A DNA stretch of 16,894 nucleotides from JACPNA01 sp964429715. Lineage in GTDB: Archaea > Nanobdellota > Nanobdellia > Woesearchaeales > GW2011-AR9. The stretch covers positions 1-16,894 of the forward strand of contig CAYSCV010000023.1 in the NCBI GenBank assembly GCA_964429715.1, read 5' to 3'. The translations under genes and the position numbers were made by a program. Below, piece by piece: positions 6,960 through 13,861 of this stretch. The notes beneath the pieces were generated by a model. That model did not search any database. It was not told the DNA's origin and saw nothing but the letters and a program-made list of their open reading frames with translations. Within the stretch, counting starts at the first letter, position 1. Every line of letters begins with the position of its first letter.

Positions 6960-7706
6960 ATGAAAGTAGTGTTAGCAGAACCAAAATATTTTAAAGATAC
7001 CATTTCCATCATTTCTGACCTAGTGACCGAAGCAAAATTCAAAGTAAAGCCTGAAGGCTTAGAATTAGTTGCCATGGACCCCGCCAACGTCGCCATGATC
7101 ATATTTAAGCTTCTTAGCAGTTCGTTTACATCCTATGAAGTAAAAAAACCTGAAACCATCGGCATCAACTTAAACAGCTTAAAACAAATCTTACGCCGTA
7201 CCAAAGGAGATGACATCTTAAGCCTGGAAACCACCGATGATAACAAATTAACCATCCAGATGCGCAGCAACACCATTCGCTCGTTTTCCATTCCAACTTT
7301 AGAATTAGATGATAAAGAACAACGCGTTCCTGAATTAAATTTCTCATTAACTATTGAAACAAATTCTAGCGTATTAGCCGAAGCCATTGAAGATGTCAGC
7401 GTCGTTGCCGAATCCGTAACCTTCTTAGGTGAAAAAGGCCTCTTACTCATCAAAGCTGAAGGAGATTTATCCAAAGCCCTAATCGAAATCAAATCCGACG
7501 ACATCACCACCATCAAAGCCACAGGCGACGATAAATACAAAGCCAAATATTCCATTGAATACTTAAAAAAAATGGTCAACGCTGGAAAATTATCGGATAA
7601 AGTTACATTATATTTCAATTCCGACTATCCTTTAAAACTCGAATACAAAGTAACCGACCGCTTATTGATGAGCTTCATTCTCGCACCAAGAGTGGATAAT
7701 GATTAA
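6960..7706 (+). CDS. pcn: DNA polymerase sliding clamp (PCNA)
   Basis: Ring-forming processivity factor for DNA polymerase and a docking platform for FEN1, ligase and others; it is loaded by RFC. The start ATG 6960 gives MKVVLAEPKYFKDTISIISD, a normal archaeal PCNA N-terminus and 248 aa, the family length. It is preceded by AGGGGGT 7 nt upstream. The frame also runs upstream through the Ns, but that extension is not protein-like and is rejected. MDPANVAM (39-46), the interdomain-connector region (about 112-128) and the second fold's EAIEDVSVVAESV are typical. The C-terminus LAPRVDND is close to the usual LAPRIE ending. Unlike most genes here it uses a ribosome-binding site. Confidence 0.95.
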   Translation: MKVVLAEPKYFKDTISIISDLVTEAKFKVKPEGLELVAMDPANVAMIIFKLLSSSFTSYEVKKPETIGINLNSLKQILRRTKGDDILSLETTDDNKLTIQMRSNTIRSFSIPTLELDDKEQRVPELNFSLTIETNSSVLAEAIEDVSVVAESVTFLGEKGLLLIKAEGDLSKALIEIKSDDITTIKATGDDKYKAKYSIEYLKKMVNAGKLSDKVTLYFNSDYPLKLEYKVTDRLLMSFILAPRVDND

Positions 7707-7719
7707 AGAGGAGGAATAT

Positions 7720-7727
7720 TTTTTATA
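7720..7727 (+). promoter_or_regulatory. TATA box for the MazG-like gene
   Basis: TTTTTATA begins 30 nt before ATG 7750, so the transcript is likely leaderless. The GAGGAG just after the PCNA stop is too far away to serve as its ribosome-binding site. Confidence 0.5.
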
Positions 7728-7749
7728 GTCTTTTCACATTCTCTAATCT

Positions 7750-8058
7750 ATGATATACAATAAACTCATCCGTGATAACATCCCTACAATTCTTCAACAA
7801 AAAGGAATCACAACCAAAACCCACATTGCAGACAAAAAAGAATACACCAAAAAACTGCTTGAAAAATTAGAAGAAGAAGTAAAAGAATACACACAATCCC
7901 AAACCATCGACGAAATGGCTGATATCTTTGAAGTGATTACCACAATTTTAAAAGAAAAACAATGGACAATTGAACAAGTGATAGCTGTCCAACAGCAGAA
8001 ACGGGAACAAAAAGGCGCATTTACAGCAAGAATAATTTTAGAAGAAACAAAGGAATAG
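7750..8058 (+). CDS. MazG-like nucleotide pyrophosphohydrolase
   Basis: Small all-alpha NTP pyrophosphohydrolase of the MazG/HisE superfamily, often annotated as phosphoribosyl-ATP pyrophosphohydrolase. The N-terminal YNKLIRDNIP is the hallmark of the short stand-alone subgroup. Metal-binding acidic residues are E42, E43 and E46 (LEEEVKEY) and E55, D58 (DEMADIFEV). The C-terminus KGAFTARIILEE is also typical. At 102 aa it is complete. No histidine-biosynthesis genes are nearby, so a house-cleaning role hydrolysing non-canonical or damaged nucleoside triphosphates is more likely than histidine synthesis. Specificity cannot be read from sequence. It has its own promoter between PCNA and purC. 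Confidence 0.87.
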   Translation: MIYNKLIRDNIPTILQQKGITTKTHIADKKEYTKKLLEKLEEEVKEYTQSQTIDEMADIFEVITTILKEKQWTIEQVIAVQQQKREQKGAFTARIILEETKE

Positions 8059-8086
8059 AACCTATAGCTTAAAAACGCTGAATTCT

Positions 8087-8094
8087 TTTAAATA
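8087..8094 (+). promoter_or_regulatory. TATA box for purC
   Basis: TTTAAATA begins 28 nt before ATG 8115, and no ribosome-binding site is evident in between. This is the leaderless pattern. Confidence 0.65.
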
Positions 8095-8114
8095 ACGAAC
8101 TTTTTAAGATAAGT

Positions 8115-9200
8115 ATGGAGAATAGAGCACAACTCATCCGCAGAACCGTCGCAAACCATCTTGAAAACATTCTTATCGATCCACCAATCCTTGATTTAGG
8201 GCAAGTCAAAAAAGGAAAAGTACGAAATTCATATAATTTTGAAACATCAAAAGGAAATCTACGCGTTATGATCGCATCCGATCGCGTCTCTGCCTTCGAT
8301 GTCATTCTAAATCGCGCCATCCCTTTCAAAGGCGTCGTGTTAAATGCCATCGCAGAATATTCTTTTGCACAATTACGAGAATATATAGAACTAGCCGCCC
8401 TGCCCTCACCACATCCTCGTGTCATGATCCAAAAAGAAGTAACCAATATTGGTGTCGAATGTGTCATGCGCGGATATATGTGGGGCAGTATAGCCAATGA
8501 ATATGAACTAGGAAAACGCGAAAAATGTGGCCATTCTTTACCAGAAAATTTCTTACGTTACCAACAACTCCCTGAACTTTTATTTACCCCTACAACTAAA
8601 GCGGAACATGGACACGACCAAGATATTACGCTAAAAGAAATGACCCAGGTATTACATGATAAATTAAATGGAAACGGCCATAATTGGTTGGACTACGCCC
8701 AAAGAATCCAAAAAACCAGCGGAGACTTGTATCAACATGGCGCAGACGAAGCAAAAAAAAAAGGATTATTGTTGCTTGATACCAAATACGAATTTGGCAT
8801 TGATATGAAGAATCAAAATCAAAAACTTTTCTTAATCGATGAAATTCACACCCCTGACTCTTCTCGCTACGTGGAACAAACCGAATGGCAAGAAAAATTC
8901 CCACAAATCCAAGCCCAAATGCAAACAGGAAAATACCAAAACGTTACCCACCTACTTCAACACCACCCTCAACTTAAAATCAAAGAATGGTCCAAACAAG
9001 TCGTACGTGACGTCTTAGTAGAACAGGGATATAATGGAACATCAGGAAAACCACCCTCACTAACAGACCAGCAAGTAATTGAAACCGCTGCAAGATACAT
9101 CGAAGTCTATGAACGCCTAACTGGAACTGAATTTGATTTTCAATATTTCAGTCAACCATTTAACGAAAAAATGATTGTAGATTATATCAGAAGTGTATAA
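8115..9200 (+). CDS. purC: SAICAR synthetase (purine biosynthesis)
   Basis: Phosphoribosylaminoimidazole-succinocarboxamide synthase, which joins CAIR and aspartate using ATP in de novo purine synthesis. Motifs in order are GKVRNSY (34-40), SDRVSAFD (55-62), RGYMWGS (119-125), TKAEHGHD (161-168), LLDTKYEFG (220-228) and the signature IDEIHTPDSSRY (241-252). At 361 aa it belongs to the longer class that includes yeast Ade1 and many bacterial enzymes, rather than the approximately 240-aa archaeal/Bacillus form; this suggests possible acquisition by transfer. No other pur gene is in the window. The C-terminal 100 residues (WSKQVVRDVLVEQGYNG and on) match the normal extension of the long form. 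The transcript appears leaderless. Confidence 0.95.
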   Translation: MENRAQLIRRTVANHLENILIDPPILDLGQVKKGKVRNSYNFETSKGNLRVMIASDRVSAFDVILNRAIPFKGVVLNAIAEYSFAQLREYIELAALPSPHPRVMIQKEVTNIGVECVMRGYMWGSIANEYELGKREKCGHSLPENFLRYQQLPELLFTPTTKAEHGHDQDITLKEMTQVLHDKLNGNGHNWLDYAQRIQKTSGDLYQHGADEAKKKGLLLLDTKYEFGIDMKNQNQKLFLIDEIHTPDSSRYVEQTEWQEKFPQIQAQMQTGKYQNVTHLLQHHPQLKIKEWSKQVVRDVLVEQGYNGTSGKPPSLTDQQVIETAARYIEVYERLTGTEFDFQYFSQPFNEKMIVDYIRSV

Positions 9201-9215
9201 AAAAAACACAACACT

Positions 9216-9223
9216 TTTAAATA
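9216..9223 (+). promoter_or_regulatory. TATA box for the 72-aa membrane protein
   Basis: TTTAAATA begins 29 nt before ATG 9245. A canonical promoter at the canonical distance supports this short ORF as a real gene. Confidence 0.6.
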
Positions 9224-9244
9224 ATCATTTCAAAAAAAGATATA

Positions 9245-9463
9245 ATGAACTTTTACACCGAAGGCGTCTTGTGGTACTTATTTCTCATTGACAGCATTAT
9301 TTACTTCTTCATGAGTTGGACGCAAGGAGAAAAACATAACAAAGAACACCACTGGCTCTCCGCCTACTTTCCCCTCAATCGCTTCTTTTCCCTCTTCTAC
9401 TTTTTCCTAGTCCTCTGGACTGGTCATACATTGTATCGCATGCAATTGATAATATTTTGGTAA
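9245..9463 (+). CDS. Small two-helix membrane protein, 72 aa
   Basis: I do not recognise a family. It has two predicted membrane segments, about residues 8-24 (VLWYLFLIDSIIYFFMS) and 47-66 (FFSLFYFFLVLWTGHTLYRM), rich in Phe, Leu, Trp and Tyr. They are joined by a charged loop with QGEKHNKEHHW. Both ends are short. It lies between purC (44 bp downstream of its stop) and the HerA-like gene, on the same strand, with its own TATA box at leaderless spacing. Its function is unknown. Confidence 0.7.
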   Translation: MNFYTEGVLWYLFLIDSIIYFFMSWTQGEKHNKEHHWLSAYFPLNRFFSLFYFFLVLWTGHTLYRMQLIIFW

Positions 9464-9536
9464 GAGAAAGAAAAAATTATAAGAAAGAAGAATAAATAAA
9501 AACACTTCTCCTATAAATCATTTCCACCCCCTAAAC

Positions 9537-9544
9537 TTTAATAA
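9537..9544 (+). promoter_or_regulatory. TATA box for the HerA-like gene
   Basis: TTTAATAA begins 31 nt before ATG 9568. It lies in a 104-bp A/C-rich spacer that otherwise shows nothing. Confidence 0.5.
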
Positions 9545-9567
9545 ACCCGTTCTCTCCCCGCTTAAAT

Positions 9568-11463
9568 ATGATCCTCGGTAGAATCACTGGAAAAGTAAGT
9601 ACAACCAATTTTCAATTTAATGTCACCAGTGCTAAAACCCGTAAATTTCAATTTATTCAAGTACATCACCCTGATTACGGCGTCGTTCTCGCCCAAGTCA
9701 TGGAACTGGAACGAACAGCTGAAGAACTCACCGCCCGTTGCAACGTCATTGGTTATAAAGACATCGACAACCGCATCAAAGGCATTCGCACCCCTTTCTC
9801 CCTTAACACTGAAGTATTGGAAGCGGAAGACTCTTTCATCAAACGCATCATTGAACTGCAATCGGAAGGTGGTTTTCTTGGAAATTTGGAAGGAAAAAAT
9901 ATCCCAATCAATTTAGACCTGCAAAAAATCCTAACAAAACATTTATGTGTCCTCGCCAAATCCGGCGCCGGAAAAAGTTACGCCGTCGGTGTCTTAGTCG
10001 AAGAAATTCTTGAAAAAAACGTCCCTTTAATTATTATCGACCCTCATGGTGAATATGCCGCCATGAAACAACCCACCCAAGAAAGTGAAATCCTCATCAA
10101 TTGGAATCTCAAACCGAAAGGCTATAACGCGCAAATCCAAGAATATGGTGATATGAACCTTAAACAAGACGTCCGTCCGCTGAAACTAAACGAAAAGATG
10201 AACAGCTATGAATTAATGAAATTGCTTCCCATCCAACTCACCTCCACTCAAGAAGCTATGCTCTTTTCCGTCATTAAAGACATGGAAGAAATCAACTTTG
10301 ATAATATCTTGCTTGGTTTAGAACAACTCAATTCCTCCGCTAAATGGGCCATTATCGACACCATAATGTATCTGCGCGACCTCAAAATTTTCTCCCCCTC
10401 CCCAACACCCCTCCAAGAATTAGTCAAACCTGGCAAATGTACCATCATCAATCTCAAAGGCATCACCCCTGAAGTCCAAGACGTCATTGTCTACAAATTA
10501 TTGAAAGATGTCTTTCTTGCGCGCAAACAAGAAAAGATTCCCCCCTTCTTTTGCATCATCGAAGAAGCACATAACTTCTGCCCTGAAAAAGGCTTTGGTA
10601 AAGCAAAAAGTCTTGACATCATCCGTCTCATTTCTTCCGAGGGAAGAAAATTCGGACTCGGTCTATGTGTCGTCTCTCAAAGACCAGCATTAGTGCAAAA
10701 AACCATCCTCGCCCAATGCAGCACCCAACTCATTATGAAAGTGACCAACCCTAACGACCTACGTTCTCTAGTTGGCTCCATTGAAGGCATCACCGCCGAA
10801 ACCGAACAAGAAATCCAAAATCTCTCCATCGGCTCTGCTCTCTTATGCGGTTTCGTTGATCGCCCTTTAGTCGTCAACATCCGCCCGCGAAAAAGTAAAC
10901 ACGGCGGCCACGCAATTGATATGCTCTCCCAACCAACTACCCCTCTCTCTGAAACGCAAGAAACCAGCTCATTCACTTCAACTGCAACAAATACAACAAC
11001 AAAAAATAAAATCGTAAACACAAATCCTGAAGAATATCAAAAAGACCTCATCCAAGAAAACAAAAATTACGCCGAACAAGGAGTCTTACCTGTCATTCTC
11101 CCGCAAATCACCATGCAGGAAATCCGCATGATGGCCGATAAACCAATCCAAAAAATCACCACGTACATCATCCCCTCAGTATTATTCAACTGCGACCTTC
11201 GCGGCATCGAATTCCAAGTATTGATCGACCGCATCAAAGGCAAAATCATCATCGACCCAGATAAAGATGTCAAACAAGACCTTGCCCAAGTCAGTTACCG
11301 CAGTAATTTTCTACGTAAAATGGTCTATCAGAAAGTAGCCTTCGACATCCAAATTCCTGAAGTCTTAACCACTGAAAAAATAAAAGAAAACCTGCACAAA
11401 TACTGCACCGTAACCGACTTCAAAGAATGTTTTATAGTATATTATAAAGTGGAATATAAATGA
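9568..11463 (+). CDS. HerA/DUF87-family ATPase
   Basis: Hexameric FtsK/HerA-superfamily ATPase, probably a DNA translocase or helicase. The N-terminal HAS-barrel-like domain (about 1-85) starts MILGRITGKVS. The P-loop LAKSGAGKSY (129-138) is followed by LIIIDPHGEY (154-163), typical of HerA. The Walker B region is FFCIIEEAHNF (327-337), R360 in SSEGRKFG is a likely arginine finger and VVSQRP (368-373) is the sensor motif. After about residue 440 a Thr/Ser-rich linker (SETQETSSFTSTATNTTTK) leads to a C-terminal domain (about 485-631) longer than in standard HerA of about 500 aa. The usual partner NurA is not adjacent, so a double-strand-break repair role is inferred from family only. It converges with the AbiEi-like gene 22 bp away. 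Confidence 0.9.
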   Translation: MILGRITGKVSTTNFQFNVTSAKTRKFQFIQVHHPDYGVVLAQVMELERTAEELTARCNVIGYKDIDNRIKGIRTPFSLNTEVLEAEDSFIKRIIELQSEGGFLGNLEGKNIPINLDLQKILTKHLCVLAKSGAGKSYAVGVLVEEILEKNVPLIIIDPHGEYAAMKQPTQESEILINWNLKPKGYNAQIQEYGDMNLKQDVRPLKLNEKMNSYELMKLLPIQLTSTQEAMLFSVIKDMEEINFDNILLGLEQLNSSAKWAIIDTIMYLRDLKIFSPSPTPLQELVKPGKCTIINLKGITPEVQDVIVYKLLKDVFLARKQEKIPPFFCIIEEAHNFCPEKGFGKAKSLDIIRLISSEGRKFGLGLCVVSQRPALVQKTILAQCSTQLIMKVTNPNDLRSLVGSIEGITAETEQEIQNLSIGSALLCGFVDRPLVVNIRPRKSKHGGHAIDMLSQPTTPLSETQETSSFTSTATNTTTKNKIVNTNPEEYQKDLIQENKNYAEQGVLPVILPQITMQEIRMMADKPIQKITTYIIPSVLFNCDLRGIEFQVLIDRIKGKIIIDPDKDVKQDLAQVSYRSNFLRKMVYQKVAFDIQIPEVLTTEKIKENLHKYCTVTDFKECFIVYYKVEYK

Positions 11464-11485
11464 AAATAACATTTCAAAGAACTAA

Positions 11486-12064
11486 CTAAATAAACAACTT
11501 CTTCTTCACCAAGTCCTGTAGCTTAGGAGAATACTTCTTCAAATAGGTATATAATTTAACTTTATCAATCTTTTTTCGAATTGATTTGCACAACTCTGCA
11601 TCCATCTTTACTTTAAATACCACAAGATCGATCGCCGTTTTCTCAATATCAGAATATGGCACATAAAAATTTCCATCTAAAACATAATCAAACCCAAAAA
11701 AATACTTAGGATCAATATTCCTCACCATAATATTACTCCCTAACACCGTTCTCACTCCGCGCCGTACTTTACGCATCGTAAGCACAATAGGTATCGTCTC
11801 TTGCTCCCATACCCCGTGATAACTCAGTGCACTCTGCAACCCTAAATAAGCCGGAGTGTACGCAAAAACACTTAAAGAACTTTCCTCATGTATTGTATAC
11901 ACTCCTTTTCCCATTTTCTTAATTATATTTTTCTTCAGTAAAGTAGATACTAACAATTTAGCATAACTCTCTTTACCCACTATCCGTCGAATAGATTTAA
12001 AATCGACAACCGGACTTTTTTCAAACAACCCTAGAACTTTTGTTAAATGTATTTGTTTTCCCAT
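11486..12064 (-). CDS. AbiEi-like antitoxin, winged-helix type
   Basis: Predicted antitoxin and transcriptional repressor of an AbiE-type (type IV) toxin-antitoxin pair. The N-terminal part is a winged helix-turn-helix ending in the family motif MGKGVYTIHEE (about 51-61). The AbiEi-type C-terminal domain follows with AYLGLQSALSYHGVWEQ (about 72-88) and YSDIEKTAIDLVVFK, both characteristic. Its 192 aa is a normal length. The ATG (12062-12064) lies inside the toxin gene, overlapping its last 22 nt in another frame, so translation is probably coupled. AbiEi proteins elsewhere bind inverted repeats in their own promoter; the 38-bp palindrome at 12703-12740 is the obvious candidate operator. Confidence 0.85.
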   Translation of the reverse strand: MGKQIHLTKVLGLFEKSPVVDFKSIRRIVGKESYAKLLVSTLLKKNIIKKMGKGVYTIHEESSLSVFAYTPAYLGLQSALSYHGVWEQETIPIVLTMRKVRRGVRTVLGSNIMVRNIDPKYFFGFDYVLDGNFYVPYSDIEKTAIDLVVFKVKMDAELCKSIRKKIDKVKLYTYLKKYSPKLQDLVKKKLFI

Positions 12065-12696
12065 TTGCGTGTAATATATCCCTTCATCTCTTCTGCCGAT
12101 GGTATGATACCTTCAAGTATAATCACTTTTAAATCAGGCTCATCAACTGGTTTTTTATACTTCGTGATCAACAGTTGTAATCCTACAATAACACGAGGAT
12201 TTTCAATCCTTTGCAGTAAAAAGAAAATATCCCATAAATCACGTACTTTATATCGTTTGAGATACGTCTGTACTTTTTCCTCTAAAAATTGTTCTTTGGT
12301 TAAACTGTAGATAGGCATAAAATTTCCATTAGACAATTCATAATCACAAAGTATCCCTGAAATTTTTTGAAATGTAGCTTCAAAACGTACCGTAGTCCGA
12401 TCTAATTCCAATTCCAAATAAATGCTATTCTCTCCTATCTTTTTTTTGAGTAAACGAAAACCAACGTTCTGAAAACGCCTAAATACTTCCTCGATTTTCG
12501 CTTTATCAGGAGGTAAATAAAAATCTAAATCTTCTGAGAACCTCTTTCCATTATAACACCTCCAAATCGCCGTTCCCCCATGAAGCACCGCTCGTTCAAA
12601 CACCGCATAAACTTCTCGTACAATCAAATCCTGAGCAGAAGCTACACGACGATGGCTTTCTCGCTTCAATTTTACTTGCAGAGGGATTAGGTTCAT
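12043..12696 (-). CDS. AbiEii-like nucleotidyltransferase toxin
   Basis: Predicted toxin of the AbiEii/MenT nucleotidyltransferase family. The GGTAIWRCYNGKRFSEDLDF block (40-59) holds the GG(S/T) motif and the catalytic D56-x-D58. E140-K141 and the KVRDLWD block (150-156) are the later family motifs, so all catalytic residues appear intact. Relatives transfer nucleotides to tRNA or other targets and stop growth, some protecting against phage. The length, 217 aa, is on the short side. It is transcribed before the antitoxin, the reverse of the classic abiEi-abiEii order. A TATA box at 12721-12728 gives a nearly leaderless start. Confidence 0.88.
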   Translation of the reverse strand: MNLIPLQVKLKRESHRRVASAQDLIVREVYAVFERAVLHGGTAIWRCYNGKRFSEDLDFYLPPDKAKIEEVFRRFQNVGFRLLKKKIGENSIYLELELDRTTVRFEATFQKISGILCDYELSNGNFMPIYSLTKEQFLEEKVQTYLKRYKVRDLWDIFFLLQRIENPRVIVGLQLLITKYKKPVDEPDLKVIILEGIIPSAEEMKGYITRKWENKYI

Positions 12697-12702
12697 AATA
12701 CC

Positions 12703-12740
12703 ATTAACAAAAGGTATATATTTATATATCTTTCGTTAAT
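12703..12740. promoter_or_regulatory. 38-bp palindrome around the toxin-antitoxin TATA box
   Basis: The left half ATTAACAAAAGGTATATAT and right half TATATATCTTTCGTTAAT region form an imperfect dyad, with 16 of 19 base pairs matching around the centre 12721/12722. It contains the minus-strand TATA box (TATATAAA region, 12721-12728) 32 nt before ATG 12696. Such placement suits a repressor operator that blocks TBP/TFB, most likely bound by the AbiEi-like protein. Confidence 0.65.
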
Positions 12741-12741
12741 A

Positions 12742-12832
12742 TAGTAAACGACACAACTAAAGTATATTAAAAAAAGTTGTTTACTATTCTAGTGAGCGGC
12801 ACATTCTGATGTATAATTAATGTCGCTCACTA
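12742..12832. mobile_element. 91-bp double-hairpin MITE-like element, copy 2
   Basis: It has the same length and plan as copy 1 at 2982-3072. Hairpin A (12742-12786) pairs TAGTAA and ACAACT, separated by a 5-nt bulge ACGAC, with AGTTGTTTACTA. After spacer TTC (12787-12789), hairpin B (12790-12832) pairs TAGTGAGCG-CACAT-type arms with ATGTCGCTCACTA. Outer ends match imperfectly (TAGTAAACGAC versus TAGTGAGCGAC). Flanks are ATA on both sides (12739-12741 and 12833-12835). The 13-bp core TTTACTATTCTAG (12780-12792) is identical to copy 1 (3021-3033), while the stems differ in sequence but still pair. Confidence 0.75.
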
Positions 12833-12867
12833 ATAATATAAAAAATGAGAGTGAAAAACAGTATAAT

Positions 12868-13842
12868 TTAATTGTTCGCTTCTTTCCTTCTCATCCCTTT
12901 CCACACAAAATACCCCAACGCTCCTAAAAAAACAACCAACACCGCCCCCCCAACCATATTCGCATACTTCCACCCCAGCAACAAATTCTGTAAACTATAA
13001 AAATACTGTTTTGTTCCTAAAATATCCCACGTATTAAAAACTCCTGTTCCTTCAAAGAAGATAACAACCAACCCCACAAAAAGAAACAGCACCCCTGACA
13101 CTAGGTTTGTAGAATGTACTTGCCGCACTTTTCCCAAAACGTTAAACGTAATCATTCTCCCTTTGATGAATTTGCTCTCTGACAACCTAAATTTATCATA
13201 AAAAAAAGACAACAAGAACAACGGCACTAAATTCCCTAACGCGTAAAAAAACATCAACAATGCCGCCTGCCATACATTTCCTAATATAGCTCCAATCCCT
13301 AATATCCCTGCAAGGATCGGGCCTAAACACGCTGTCCACCCCAGCGCAAACGCCACCCCCATCAAAAACACCCCAGGCATGTCATTATCAAACTTACGGT
13401 TGAAATGAATAAATGAGGAAAAACCTTTCCCCAATAATGTCAACACCCCCATAAAAAAGATAACCAATCCTGCAACCGTCACCAACCATCGCTGCTGCAG
13501 CACGACTAAAGTCTGCTCCCCCACCAACCCCGCAACCACCCCTAAAAGTACAAACACAATTGAAAAACCAAGAAAGAACACCAACGTCATCAACGTAATA
13601 TTCTTCTTCTCTTTAAACGTATACGAAAAATACGCCGGCAGAAACGGCAAAATACAAGGTGATAATATACCTAACATTCCCGCCGCAAACGCAATTAAGA
13701 ACGATACTTTCACTGAAAAATCCAAACTAAACTGCTGATTATAATCTTTAATTTTCTGTAATGCCGGTGGCAGCTGCGCAAATACGACTGGTAAAATAAG
13801 AATAAAAACAAAAAAAAGTAAAAAAAAGTAAGAGTATTTCAT
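12868..13842 (-). CDS. ccdA: CcdA/DsbD-type transmembrane thiol electron carrier
   Basis: Membrane protein that carries reducing power from cytoplasmic thioredoxin to thiol proteins outside the cell membrane. An N-terminal signal or first helix (residues 4-22, ending VFAQ) precedes six core helices. The two redox cysteines are C63 in the LSPCILPFLPAY motif and C172 in GWTACLGPILAG, one in each pseudo-symmetrical half, exactly as in CcdA and the DsbD beta domain. The protein is complete at 324 aa, longer than minimal CcdA because of the signal region and an extra C-terminal helix (VGGAVLVVFLGALGYFVW). ATG 13842 is preceded by AGGGG 10 nt upstream, 19 nt after the stop of the triple-thioredoxin gene, so the two are one operon and probably partners. 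Confidence 0.9.
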   Translation of the reverse strand: MKYSYFFLLFFVFILILPVVFAQLPPALQKIKDYNQQFSLDFSVKVSFLIAFAAGMLGILSPCILPFLPAYFSYTFKEKKNITLMTLVFFLGFSIVFVLLGVVAGLVGEQTLVVLQQRWLVTVAGLVIFFMGVLTLLGKGFSSFIHFNRKFDNDMPGVFLMGVAFALGWTACLGPILAGILGIGAILGNVWQAALLMFFYALGNLVPLFLLSFFYDKFRLSESKFIKGRMITFNVLGKVRQVHSTNLVSGVLFLFVGLVVIFFEGTGVFNTWDILGTKQYFYSLQNLLLGWKYANMVGGAVLVVFLGALGYFVWKGMRRKEANN

Positions 13843-13861
13843 GCTATTATAACCCCTAATC

